Positions 12,363-20,238 of a stretch of DNA of 28,091 nt are shown here, in pieces. The stretch is taken from positions 1 to 28,091 of the IMG/VR virus record IMGVR_UViG_3300029266_000300, one strand, 5' to 3'. Positions within the stretch are counted from its first letter, which is position 1. Each line of letters starts with the position of its first letter. A program made the position numbers and the translations under genes. Source of the stretch: a virus. The notes beneath the pieces are model-generated. The model ran no database searches. It saw nothing but the letters and a program-made list of their open reading frames with translations, and was not told the origin of the DNA.

Positions 12363-13132
12363 TGGGTATTATCCATGATATGACAAATGAGGTATACCAT
12401 GCTACGGCTGGTATATCCTCGTCACCCGTAAAGACAGTGTACAAAAAATCATTGTCTCATTGGAAAGGGGAGAAGCGTAAACAAACGGCTGCTTTTACTA
12501 TGGGGTCAGCTGTACACGCTCTTCTATTAGAGGAAGATAAAAACATTGTTGTTAAAGGTCCAAAGACTAAGGCTTCTAAAGCTTTTAAGGACTTAGAGGC
12601 TACCCTTGATGAGGAACAGATACTACTCACTGAAGTCGAGTGGTATACTGCTAAGGCAATATCTAAAGGTGCTTTAGCTAATCCTACTATAAAGTCTCTA
12701 CTGCGTCACAAGGATCGTCAGAATGAGGTATCCATCTTCGTAGAGTGTAAGGATACGGGACTCATGCTTAAAACTAGACCTGATTTAATGATCCTGTCTG
12801 AGCATGGTTTGTACGATGTAAAGACTACACAGGATGCAAGCCCTAGAGGGTTTTCAAAAGAGTGTACTTTGTATGCATACGACATTCAGGCAGCATTTTA
12901 TTTGTATGTCTGTCAGCTTGCAGGATTGGACGTTAAGGAGTTTTCTTTCTTGGCGGTTGAAAAGTCTGCACCGTATGTCAGCCACATGCATGTTGTAGGC
13001 CCAGAGCTTCTGGAATCTGCTACTATCCGTATGAAACAGGTTTTACGTACTATTGCTGAAGCTAATAGCAAGGAAGAATATGGCACTGGTTGGGGTGACT
13101 ATACTATCCTTGGTAAACCTTCGTGGCTATAA
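12362..13132 (+). CDS. RecE-like PD-(D/E)XK exonuclease
   Basis: The N-terminal signature YHATAGISSS (12-21) and FTMGSAVHALLLEE (45-58) are typical of RecE C-terminal/YqaJ-like nucleases. Catalytic residues line up with RecE His-Asp-Asp-Lys: His52 (SAVH), Asp141 (TRPD), Asp152 and Lys154 (YDVKTT), followed by YDIQAAFY with the conserved Gln176. It should degrade dsDNA 5'-3' to give 3' overhangs for recombination or genome processing, probably with the preceding putative ssDNA-binding protein. It starts in TAATG overlap with the previous gene and overlaps the following nuclease by 10 bases. 256 residues is usual for phage versions. Confidence 0.88.
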   Translation: MGIIHDMTNEVYHATAGISSSPVKTVYKKSLSHWKGEKRKQTAAFTMGSAVHALLLEEDKNIVVKGPKTKASKAFKDLEATLDEEQILLTEVEWYTAKAISKGALANPTIKSLLRHKDRQNEVSIFVECKDTGLMLKTRPDLMILSEHGLYDVKTTQDASPRGFSKECTLYAYDIQAAFYLYVCQLAGLDVKEFSFLAVEKSAPYVSHMHVVGPELLESATIRMKQVLRTIAEANSKEEYGTGWGDYTILGKPSWL

Positions 13133-13473
13133 AGGTTCAGTCAGCTAAGGCTAAGGGCCGTAGACATCAACAATGGGTGCGGGATCAAATTCTCGCACTC
13201 TTCCCTAAACTAGAAAAAGATGACTGCAGAAGTACATCTATGGGCTGTGGTGGCGAGGATGTCCAGTTAAGCCCTGCCGCTAGAAAATTGTTTCCTTACT
13301 CCGTGGAGTGTAAATCATTTAAAAGTTTTGCTATCTATAAAGTAATGGATCAGGCTTCAGAGAACTGCCCTAAAGGTGCAGAACCTCTTGTTATTATCAA
13401 GGGAGATCGACAGAAGCCCTTGGCTATTGTAGACGCAGAACACTTTTTTCAACTAACAAAGAAAAGTAGGTAA
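13123..13473 (+). CDS. PD-(D/E)XK endonuclease, resolvase-like (116 aa)
   Basis: The only plausible start is GTG at 13123, overlapping the exonuclease stop; the next in-frame Met is inside the conserved core. GRRHQQWVRDQILALFP (12-28) is the N-terminal helix typical of small phage nucleases. GGEDVQLS supplies Asp46, and SVECKS supplies Glu62 and Lys64, the PD...ExK catalytic set; Ala/Gly-rich PLVIIKGD follows. Proteins of this size and order near T7-like recombination genes act as Holliday-junction or debranching endonucleases. A structure-specific activity is likely but not shown. No Shine-Dalgarno sequence is evident, so expression probably depends on coupling. Confidence 0.72.
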   Translation: MAIKVQSAKAKGRRHQQWVRDQILALFPKLEKDDCRSTSMGCGGEDVQLSPAARKLFPYSVECKSFKSFAIYKVMDQASENCPKGAEPLVIIKGDRQKPLAIVDAEHFFQLTKKSR

Positions 13474-13476
13474 CCT

Positions 13477-13824
13477 ATGAACCCAGATGATCTAGACGAT
13501 GATGTATTAGCTATACATCTTAGAGTAGATGACGAAGGAGACTTCCAAGTATCTATTGGGCATAACCTAGAAGAAGAAGACTACGAAGCTTCTGAGCTAG
13601 AATACTTTAATGATCTTCTTAATGGCATATCTTTTAGCATTAACTTTGGTCTTGAAGCTATGGCGGCACAGGGAGCTATCATGCGTAAGCTTCAAGAACT
13701 TTCCAGTGGGGAAGAGGACGAAAACTATGAGTTGGATAACGAAATACTATTTGAACCGGATGAAGACTTGTTAAAAGCTATGAAAGATAGTAAAGTTGTG
13801 TCTATAAAAAGGAAGTTAAACTAA
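13477..13824 (+). CDS. Acidic hypothetical protein (115 aa)
   Basis: It begins MNPDDLDDDVLAIHLRVDDE and is extremely acidic, with further runs EEEDY and SSGEEDENYEL, but ends in a basic patch (VVSIKRKLN). The central NDLLNGISFSINFGLEAMAA could be helical. The charge pattern resembles DNA-mimic or chaperone-like phage proteins, but no family is recognised and the similarity may be only compositional. It follows the endonuclease after 3 bases and shares TAATG with the DUF3310 gene. Confidence 0.72.
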   Translation: MNPDDLDDDVLAIHLRVDDEGDFQVSIGHNLEEEDYEASELEYFNDLLNGISFSINFGLEAMAAQGAIMRKLQELSSGEEDENYELDNEILFEPDEDLLKAMKDSKVVSIKRKLN

Positions 13825-14099
13825 TGGCTAAATGGGATATGTCTAAGCTTCCAAGCAATTCAGACACTACTATGGTAGACAAACCACCACACTACAATCA
13901 GTCTACTATTGAATGTCTAGATGCTATGGAAGCAATGGTAAAAAGTTCTAAAGTACCCTCACACCAAGCGTACTGTTGGCAGAACAGTTTTAAATACTTA
14001 TGGCGTTGGCACTATAAAAATGGTGTGGAAGACCTTAAGAAGTGTCGTTGGTATTTAGATCGTTTAATAAAACAGTTAGAGGATAAAAAAAATGATTAA
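13824..14099 (+). CDS. DUF3310 family protein (91 aa)
   Basis: KPPHYNQSTIECLDAMEAM (20-38) followed by SFKYLWRWHYKNGVEDLKKC (55-74) and WYLDRLIKQL is the complete DUF3310 signature (P.HY...IEcid..., KY.wR...K.g..DLkKa.wYL). The family is common in phage nucleotide and replication clusters. I recall it being compared with nucleotide kinases or binding proteins, but the activity is not settled. It is coupled to the acidic gene upstream (TAATG) and overlaps the MazG-like gene by 8 bases, consistent with a role around nucleotide pools. Confidence 0.85.
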   Translation: MAKWDMSKLPSNSDTTMVDKPPHYNQSTIECLDAMEAMVKSSKVPSHQAYCWQNSFKYLWRWHYKNGVEDLKKCRWYLDRLIKQLEDKKND

Positions 14100-14520
14100 T
14101 CATCCAGACCCTGTAACTCATAGCCAAGAAGAAGAAGATGTGTTGACTCCTCAAGAAATGGTTGTGGAGTTTGCTACGTGCATGGACCAGCCTCTGGATA
14201 AAGTGTGGCCTACTAGCCTACGGCTAGAAGACCTTCGTTGGAATATGATTAAGGAAGAGTATGGCGAAGCGTTGCATGAAAGCTGTGAGCAAACCAACGA
14301 AGAGGCAATGCTCAAAGAACTAGCTGACTTAGCGTATGTTGTCTTTGGGTATGCAGCTACATATGGCTGGGATTTAGATGAGGCTCTACGCCGTGTTCAT
14401 AAATCTAATATGTCCAAGTTAGGGATAGACGGGAAACCCTTTAAAAATCCTCTAGGAAAAGTCCTTAAAGGACCAAATTATAAGTCATGCGATTTAAGTG
14501 ACCTTGTGGAAAGCAAATAG
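14092..14520 (+). CDS. MazG-like nucleotide pyrophosphohydrolase (142 aa)
   Basis: The all-alpha NTP pyrophosphatase metal site is visible: Glu55, Glu56 and Glu59 in MIKEEYGEAL, then Glu76 and Asp79 in LKELADLAYVVFG, followed by the helix ATYGWDLDEALRRVHKSNMS and Lys109. This matches phage MazG-like proteins of similar length. They hydrolyse dNTPs or NTPs to monophosphates, or in some views act on (p)ppGpp. With ThyX and NrdJ nearby it likely recycles host nucleotides for phage synthesis. The start overlaps DUF3310, with GAGG upstream. The C-terminal 30 residues are an extension without a recognised motif. Confidence 0.85.
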   Translation: MINHPDPVTHSQEEEDVLTPQEMVVEFATCMDQPLDKVWPTSLRLEDLRWNMIKEEYGEALHESCEQTNEEAMLKELADLAYVVFGYAATYGWDLDEALRRVHKSNMSKLGIDGKPFKNPLGKVLKGPNYKSCDLSDLVESK

Positions 14521-14524
14521 TGAA

Positions 14525-16495
14525 ATGAATAATTATTTACCAACTGACTATCAGACATTTATTGCAACGTCCCGTTATGCACGGTGGCTACCTGAAGAGG
14601 GTAGGCGAGAGAACTGGGGCGAAACTGTAGAACGCTACATAGAAAACATTGTAGAACCTCTACTTAAAAATGATTCTGCTGAGATTGACCTGATCCGTCA
14701 ACACATCCTTAGCTTACAAGTCATGCCTAGTATGCGGTCTCTTATGACTGCTGGTGCTGCATCCTCGCGTGATAATACTTGTATGTATAATTGCTCCTAC
14801 TTAGCCGTAGATACCCCTGAATGTTTCGATGAGGCTATGTTTATCTTGCTCTGTGGTACAGGTGTTGGGTTCTCTGTCGAGCGGCAATACATCAGGAACC
14901 TTCCTGAAGTCCCTAATCTGTCCGATAGTGAAACCACAGTCGTCATAGAGGACAGTAAGGAAGGTTGGGCTAAAGGTCTTCGTCAAGTTTTATCTCTCCT
15001 CTGGGATGGTAATATCCCTACATGGGATGTATCAAAGGTACGTCCTGCTGGCGCACGATTAAAAACATTTGGTGGTAGAGCTAGTGGTCCTGCACCTCTG
15101 ATTGATCTCTTCAACTTTGCTATTGCTACCTTTAAGTCAGCACAAGGCCGTAAGCTCTCTTCTATTGAGTGCCATGACCTCATGTGCAAGATAGGGGAAG
15201 TAGTAGTAGTCGGGGGAGTTAGACGTAGTGCTATGATCTCACTAAGCAATCTGTCGGATGATCGTATGCGTCATGCAAAGTCGGGTGCATGGTGGGAGAA
15301 CGACAAGCAACGTGCCTTAGCTAATAACTCTGTGGCGTACTCAGAGAAACCTGACATGCAGGGATTTATGCGTGAATGGTTGGCTTTAATGGAAAGCGGC
15401 TCTGGTGAGCGTGGTATCTTTAACAGACAGGCTGCTACAGCACAGGCTTCCAAGAATGGTAGGCGTAAGCCATACTACGAATGGGGTACAAATCCTTGCA
15501 GCGAAATAATTTTACGGGGGCCAAGGATAGATGTTTCGTATGATGAAAACGGCGTTGCTAAGAATGCACCTATTACAGGTACTGGTGGGCAATTTTGCAA
15601 TTTATCGGAAGTGGTTGTACGCGCGGCTGACGGTATTGAAGACATTACTAGAAAAGTTAGAACAGCTACTATACTTGGTACAATCCAATCAACGTACACC
15701 AACTTTCCATACCTGCGTAAAGTGTGGACTGACAATACGGCAGAAGAACGCTTGTTGGGTGTGTCGCTCACAGGGGTAATGGATAACAAGCTAACAAGTT
15801 TGTCTAATAAAGGTCTAGCTGAAACCCTGCAACACCTAAAGCAGGTTGCTATAGACACTAATAAAGAGTGGGCTGCTAAATTTGGTATTCCCGTAAGTGC
15901 TGCTATTTCATGCAATAAACCTTCCGGTACGGTATCACAACTAGTTTCGTGTTCTAGCGGGATTCATGCGCGACATTCTCCCTACTATATTCGTACAGTT
16001 CGCGGTGATAACAAAGACCCTCTGACTACCTTTCTTAAGGATCAAGGTATTCCTAATGAGCCTGACGTAATGAAGCCTGATGGTACTACAGTGTTTAGCT
16101 TCCCTATGCAGTCCCCTGAGGGCGCTGTGTGTACTGCTGACATGACTGCCATAGATCAACTAGAGATGTGGTTAGTCTACCAGAGATTTTGGTGTGAGCA
16201 TAAGCCATCTGTCACTATAAATGTTAAGGCTGATGAATGGATGGATGTCGGGGCATTTGTTTACAAGAACTTCGATGAAATGTCAGGTGTCTCATTCCTT
16301 CCGTATTCTGAACACACATATCAACAGGCTCCTTATACAGAATGCACTGCAGATGAGTTTATGGATATGATTGATGCATCCCCTGTCAGCATTGATTGGG
16401 CTAAGTTATCAGAGTATGAGCTAGAGGATAATACTAGCGGATCACAAACACTAGCATGCAGCGGAGACGTATGTGAAATGGTAGACATAACCTGA
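14525..16495 (+). CDS. nrdJ: Class II (B12-dependent) ribonucleotide reductase
   Basis: The ATG at 14525 is chosen; a GTG 27 bases upstream lies within the MazG-like gene. The N-terminal TSRYARWLPEEGRRENWGET is typical of monomeric, adenosylcobalamin-dependent RTPR-type reductases, as is CGTGVGFSVERQYI. Active-site residues are Cys90 (YNCSY), Asn323, Cys325 and Glu327 (NPCSEI) and Cys358 (FCNLSE); the C-terminal ACSGDVC carries the redox-relay cysteine pair. It reduces ribonucleotides to deoxyribonucleotides using a cobalamin radical, so it depends on host or environmental B12 and on a thiol reductant. No thioredoxin gene is seen in the window. 656 residues is a usual size for phage NrdJ. Last gene of the rightward arm. 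Confidence 0.93.
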   Translation: MNNYLPTDYQTFIATSRYARWLPEEGRRENWGETVERYIENIVEPLLKNDSAEIDLIRQHILSLQVMPSMRSLMTAGAASSRDNTCMYNCSYLAVDTPECFDEAMFILLCGTGVGFSVERQYIRNLPEVPNLSDSETTVVIEDSKEGWAKGLRQVLSLLWDGNIPTWDVSKVRPAGARLKTFGGRASGPAPLIDLFNFAIATFKSAQGRKLSSIECHDLMCKIGEVVVVGGVRRSAMISLSNLSDDRMRHAKSGAWWENDKQRALANNSVAYSEKPDMQGFMREWLALMESGSGERGIFNRQAATAQASKNGRRKPYYEWGTNPCSEIILRGPRIDVSYDENGVAKNAPITGTGGQFCNLSEVVVRAADGIEDITRKVRTATILGTIQSTYTNFPYLRKVWTDNTAEERLLGVSLTGVMDNKLTSLSNKGLAETLQHLKQVAIDTNKEWAAKFGIPVSAAISCNKPSGTVSQLVSCSSGIHARHSPYYIRTVRGDNKDPLTTFLKDQGIPNEPDVMKPDGTTVFSFPMQSPEGAVCTADMTAIDQLEMWLVYQRFWCEHKPSVTINVKADEWMDVGAFVYKNFDEMSGVSFLPYSEHTYQQAPYTECTADEFMDMIDASPVSIDWAKLSEYELEDNTSGSQTLACSGDVCEMVDIT

Positions 16496-16506
16496 TTATA
16501 TACAAA

Positions 16507-16540
16507 AATAGCCTATAGATCGCTTGACCTATAGGCTATT
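16507..16540. terminator. Bidirectional terminator between convergent arms
   Basis: AATAGCCTATAG and CTATAGGCTATT form a perfect 12-bp stem with a 10-nt loop. A-rich sequence lies to the left and T-rich to the right, so it can work in both directions. It starts 12 bases after the nrdJ stop and would also stop leftward read-through from the late arm. Confidence 0.8.
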
Positions 16541-16557
16541 ACTTGATAAGAATACTT

Positions 16558-16595
16558 CGAAAGGTTTGGTCACCTTTCGTTAGTTGGTAGGAACC
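16558..16595. repeat. Stem-loop carrying a copy of the left-arm leader motif
   Basis: CGAAAGGT (16558-16565) and ACCTTTCG (16572-16579) pair around TTGGTC. On the minus strand the segment reads CCAACTAACGAAAGGTGACC, close to the DUF932 leader (CCAACTAAAAGAAAGTGACC). No gene follows it leftward except nrdJ in antisense, so it is either a regulatory element in its own right or a relic. Confidence 0.45.
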
Positions 16596-16625
16596 CTGCA
16601 CTGATTTAAACATTAGTGTGGGGTT
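16592..16625 (+). terminator. Second rightward terminator
   Basis: AACCCTGCACT (16592-16602) pairs with AGTGTGGGGTT (16615-16625), 11 pairs with two wobbles, followed by TCTTTTATTT. This is a rightward rho-independent terminator overlapping the 3' end region of the late arm. Confidence 0.65.
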
Positions 16626-16629
16626 TCTT

Positions 16630-19600
16630 TTATTTAAACCTTTTACCTTTGATTGCATTTACTACTGCATTACCTGCACCTAAAATACTACCCATCTGAT
16701 CGTCTACTGCTCCTACAAGATCGTCCTCAACTTCTGATGAACCTTCTTCTGCAGCCCCACCTTTTATTACACTCGACATTAGATACTTTTCTAGAAGTTC
16801 CTGTAACAGAGGGTCTGCAGGAGTTTTGTTAAACTTAGCAGCAAGCTCTAAGAAGTACTCTGGGTCAGCTAGTAGGTTTATAAGTATTTGATTAGCTGCA
16901 CGATCAGGGTTTACTGCAGTCAGTATCGCACCAACACCAGTTCTAATCCTAGTACCACCCCTAGTTAGAGGCCCTAAGATTAAATTAATCCCTGTCTGGG
17001 TAGCACTCATAGCCGCTTGGGTGTATGCTGTTGATGAATCACCCGGTATAGGTTTAGCCCTTTGGCCCTTAGCGGAGACTACACCTAAGTCCAGTATCTG
17101 TTCAAAGGTAGAGACAAACTCTTTATCTGCAGGGGATGAATATATCTCACGGGCTAATTGAAGTAGATTAGAAGTATCTTGCTGTGCCGCTTCAATATTA
17201 GCTATAGATAGGTCTTTAACTCCCTGCAGGTTAGAACTAGCATTTATGAATTTCTTTGTGGCATGTTTATTGTATGCAAGCTTAAGCCCGTCTATTATAA
17301 TCTTTTTCTCAGACCCACTAGCCGCAGAATTAGCTAGGGCAAGCAAGTCTCTAATGTCATTGACGCTGTTAGAGCTAGAGAATATAGAATTAAATGCATC
17401 CATAGGGTTGCTAGATGCTTTAAGAACATCATCTCCCCTGTTAAAACTAATATTAGTAGCATTCCTATCTAAAAAATTACTTATGACGGTTTGCTGAACT
17501 TCTTCTTTCTTCTGTTTAGACGCCAGCCTAGCAGCTTCTAGTAAATCAGCCAGTTTTGTTTGCGAACCCTTAGCAGCATCCAGATTTTTTACTAGTTGCT
17601 GTATTACTTCTGCTTTTTCAGGGAATGCCTTGTTTATTTGGCGTGAATACTGTTGAAGTTGAGAGGAGAATGCAGAGAAGTCTGCCGCCTGCATGCCAAC
17701 GGTACGAACATTGTCTGCAAAGGTATTAACTACATCAAATATCATATAGTCTAAGGCTGCTTCTGCTCTTCCTAGTTGCTCACCTGTACCTGCAGCCAAA
17801 TCCTCTGTATTTAACAGTCGTACTAGTTCTACTACATCATCAGGATTACCTCCTCCCGATAAAAGATTGTTAACCAGCATATCATCTAAATCTTTGTTAT
17901 ATCCCGCAGCCTTAAATTGTGTACCATCTAGGCCTGCTGTTAAATTATTAGATTTAGTTCTTCCTATTGTTCTAGTATATAAGTTAGCGTAGTCTTCTAA
18001 AACACCTCCGCCCCTAAAGAATGGTGCAAAAACTTGTGTATAGTATTCTTTTGCAGAGGTTACCGCAGGAACCAGAGACTCATCCCCCTCTGCAGCGAAG
18101 TCTAAAGCCCCTTTCCCTAGATAGTCCCCACTACCATCTATATACTCTATAAATTTCCTAAGAACTCTTCCCCCTGCTACGTCCAGAACACCGCCTGCGT
18201 TGTACAAATCTTCTGCAAGACCTGATACTGCAGGCCTAATCTCTGTGTATAGTTTCTCAAATGACATTCCATTCTTAGAAAGCAACTCAGACATACCTGA
18301 AGTAACTTCTTGATCTAGTATGGCGGCTGCGTCAGCTTCATCTATTACTCCATCTGCTATTTGTTGTTTTACCCTCTGGGCTGCAGATTTACGGACAGAA
18401 TTAAGACCGTCCATTAATACCCCTAAAGGTGACTTTGAAGGAAGACCTAAGAAAGCATTATCTAATTGTTGAGGAGTAAGCAAATCTAGTACCTCTATGA
18501 TACCATCAGGGTCTACATTACCACCCTTGATAGCAAGATATCTAGTATTTTTCTCATAACTTATAGCCTCAAAAGCGTTCTTCAACCCAGCTTTAATTTG
18601 GTCTAATGAGGCTTCTTTAGTGTTTCCTATTGTTAAGCCTGTAGCTTCCTCTAGCCTACTTACGGCATCTATAAACTCTAAATCATTAGGGTCGGTAGGA
18701 ATTATTTTTTCAGCGTCTTTAGCTAGTTGTTCTTCTGCCTCAGCTAAAGTTTTATTAGCACCTGTTACTATGTTCTGGCCTTCATCTACAATAGCATCAG
18801 TACTTGTCTGTAGTACAGAAGTCTCTGAGGCTCCATCCCCTGCAGCGTCTACAATTGCCGATCTCTGACCTGCTAAAGCTGTGTCTACGGCTCTTTGAGG
18901 CCCACTTACAGCTGTATCTAAAGTACCTGTACCCCCCTGAGTAATGTCATAATTAGAAGCTCCTCTACGGTAGGCTAATAGCCCTGCCCCGTCAAAGTCT
19001 TCAGGAGAACCTTTTATTAAAGCTGATATAGTATCTAATCCAACTTCCATTGATCCATCTGTACCGTCAAGCAACTTTAATATAACTTCTTTATTCTCTT
19101 TTACTATTATAGCAATCTCGTTAGCCTTAGCAGATATCTCCGCAGGGCTTGCATTTAAAGGAAGATCACTTAGTTTAGTTATTAGACGATCATATACCTG
19201 TTTATCTAAGCCATCAATAAGTCTGCCACTTTTAGTGGGTCGCAATGCGTCAAAAAGGCCTTTTAAAACTAGGTTGTAGGCCCCTACTCCTAGAGCCTGT
19301 GCTGACTTTGCTCCTGTGTAGAACACGGTAGATAGGCCTAGACCTTCTGCTAAAGCATTTACCCGTGTCTCTAGACCTTTAGTTGCCCTAGATTCATCCT
19401 CTAAATCTAATCCTTTAAAGATGGGGAATGCAGCATTCTCTCCCATCAACAAAGTCTCCTCATCTGTACCCATAGTAGCCGCGCCAGCAAAAGCAGCCGC
19501 CACTTCTGTACCTATAGTACGTAATAGCCACCCGCCATTTTTTAATACGTCAAAAGCTTTTTTTCCTGCAGTCAAAGATGCAATTGCCATAGGTCCGCCG

Positions 19601-20238
19601 TCAGCAATAAGACTGTCGGCAATACTTTCAGAGGTATCATAGCCAATTACTTTACCCTCTGCATACCCTGTTAGATCAGAATAATCATTAGGTTTGTTTG
19701 GCTCCATCTTGGAGTCGTTGCCTGAGTAGTTTATAAGACTATCGGCTACGTTTGCAACACCTACAAGTGCATCCCCACCAGATTCCAATAACCCACGCCT
19801 AAAGTTCTGAGAGGGGCTAACACTTGATGGACCCTGATTCATTTTTTCAGGCTGTCCGGTAAGACTGTAGAATAAATTTTGAGTTTGAGGGAACCATGTA
19901 GTGACGTCTGATAAATCCCAGTCTACCTCTGGGGTAGGGACACCTTCCTTTAGTCCTGTATCAGGATTAGTATAGGTTAAACCCCCTAAAAAAGAATTAG
20001 CAAAGCCTTCAGTGTCTCCCGCTTCCGCCTTTGCCTTTAGTTCGTTATATAGCTCAATGGCTTTTTCTTGGGTCATGCCATCATACATTTGGCTGTTAAT
20101 AAAGTTTAGTTTTTCGTCATCCTGTTTAACTTCTTCTGGCTCTTCTTTTTTTTCAGGCTCAAGAAATATATTACCTGTATAATCTGGATTTACTGTAGTA
20201 TTCCATCCCGATCCTAAAAAGACATTATCCTCAGCCAT
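16630..20238 (-). CDS. Large probable internal virion protein (1202 aa)
   Basis: Last gene of the late arm, in TAATG overlap with the lysozyme-domain protein. The first 60 residues are charged and disordered-looking (LEPEKKEEPEEVKQDDE). Most of the rest is long helical, Ala/Leu/Lys/Glu-rich sequence. Two hydrophobic Gly/Ala-rich stretches could contact or cross membranes: one around residues 220-260 (GPMAIASLTAGKK; VAAAFAGAATMG) and one around 1080-1120 (TGINLILGPLTRGG). Size, helical content and place beside another giant protein with a muralytic domain fit the T7 gp15/gp16-type ejection proteins that form a trans-envelope conduit. No enzymatic motif is seen. The role is inferred from size and context. 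Confidence 0.75.
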   Translation of the reverse strand: MAEDNVFLGSGWNTTVNPDYTGNIFLEPEKKEEPEEVKQDDEKLNFINSQMYDGMTQEKAIELYNELKAKAEAGDTEGFANSFLGGLTYTNPDTGLKEGVPTPEVDWDLSDVTTWFPQTQNLFYSLTGQPEKMNQGPSSVSPSQNFRRGLLESGGDALVGVANVADSLINYSGNDSKMEPNKPNDYSDLTGYAEGKVIGYDTSESIADSLIADGGPMAIASLTAGKKAFDVLKNGGWLLRTIGTEVAAAFAGAATMGTDEETLLMGENAAFPIFKGLDLEDESRATKGLETRVNALAEGLGLSTVFYTGAKSAQALGVGAYNLVLKGLFDALRPTKSGRLIDGLDKQVYDRLITKLSDLPLNASPAEISAKANEIAIIVKENKEVILKLLDGTDGSMEVGLDTISALIKGSPEDFDGAGLLAYRRGASNYDITQGGTGTLDTAVSGPQRAVDTALAGQRSAIVDAAGDGASETSVLQTSTDAIVDEGQNIVTGANKTLAEAEEQLAKDAEKIIPTDPNDLEFIDAVSRLEEATGLTIGNTKEASLDQIKAGLKNAFEAISYEKNTRYLAIKGGNVDPDGIIEVLDLLTPQQLDNAFLGLPSKSPLGVLMDGLNSVRKSAAQRVKQQIADGVIDEADAAAILDQEVTSGMSELLSKNGMSFEKLYTEIRPAVSGLAEDLYNAGGVLDVAGGRVLRKFIEYIDGSGDYLGKGALDFAAEGDESLVPAVTSAKEYYTQVFAPFFRGGGVLEDYANLYTRTIGRTKSNNLTAGLDGTQFKAAGYNKDLDDMLVNNLLSGGGNPDDVVELVRLLNTEDLAAGTGEQLGRAEAALDYMIFDVVNTFADNVRTVGMQAADFSAFSSQLQQYSRQINKAFPEKAEVIQQLVKNLDAAKGSQTKLADLLEAARLASKQKKEEVQQTVISNFLDRNATNISFNRGDDVLKASSNPMDAFNSIFSSSNSVNDIRDLLALANSAASGSEKKIIIDGLKLAYNKHATKKFINASSNLQGVKDLSIANIEAAQQDTSNLLQLAREIYSSPADKEFVSTFEQILDLGVVSAKGQRAKPIPGDSSTAYTQAAMSATQTGINLILGPLTRGGTRIRTGVGAILTAVNPDRAANQILINLLADPEYFLELAAKFNKTPADPLLQELLEKYLMSSVIKGGAAEEGSSEVEDDLVGAVDDQMGSILGAGNAVVNAIKGKRFK

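Noticed and set aside
19421-19642. Rightward frames inside the large late genes (for example 17246-17497, 18620-18868, 25483-25677)
   Set aside because: They are antisense to long continuous structural genes, show Ser/Ala/Leu-rich shadow composition and have no RBS or conserved motif.
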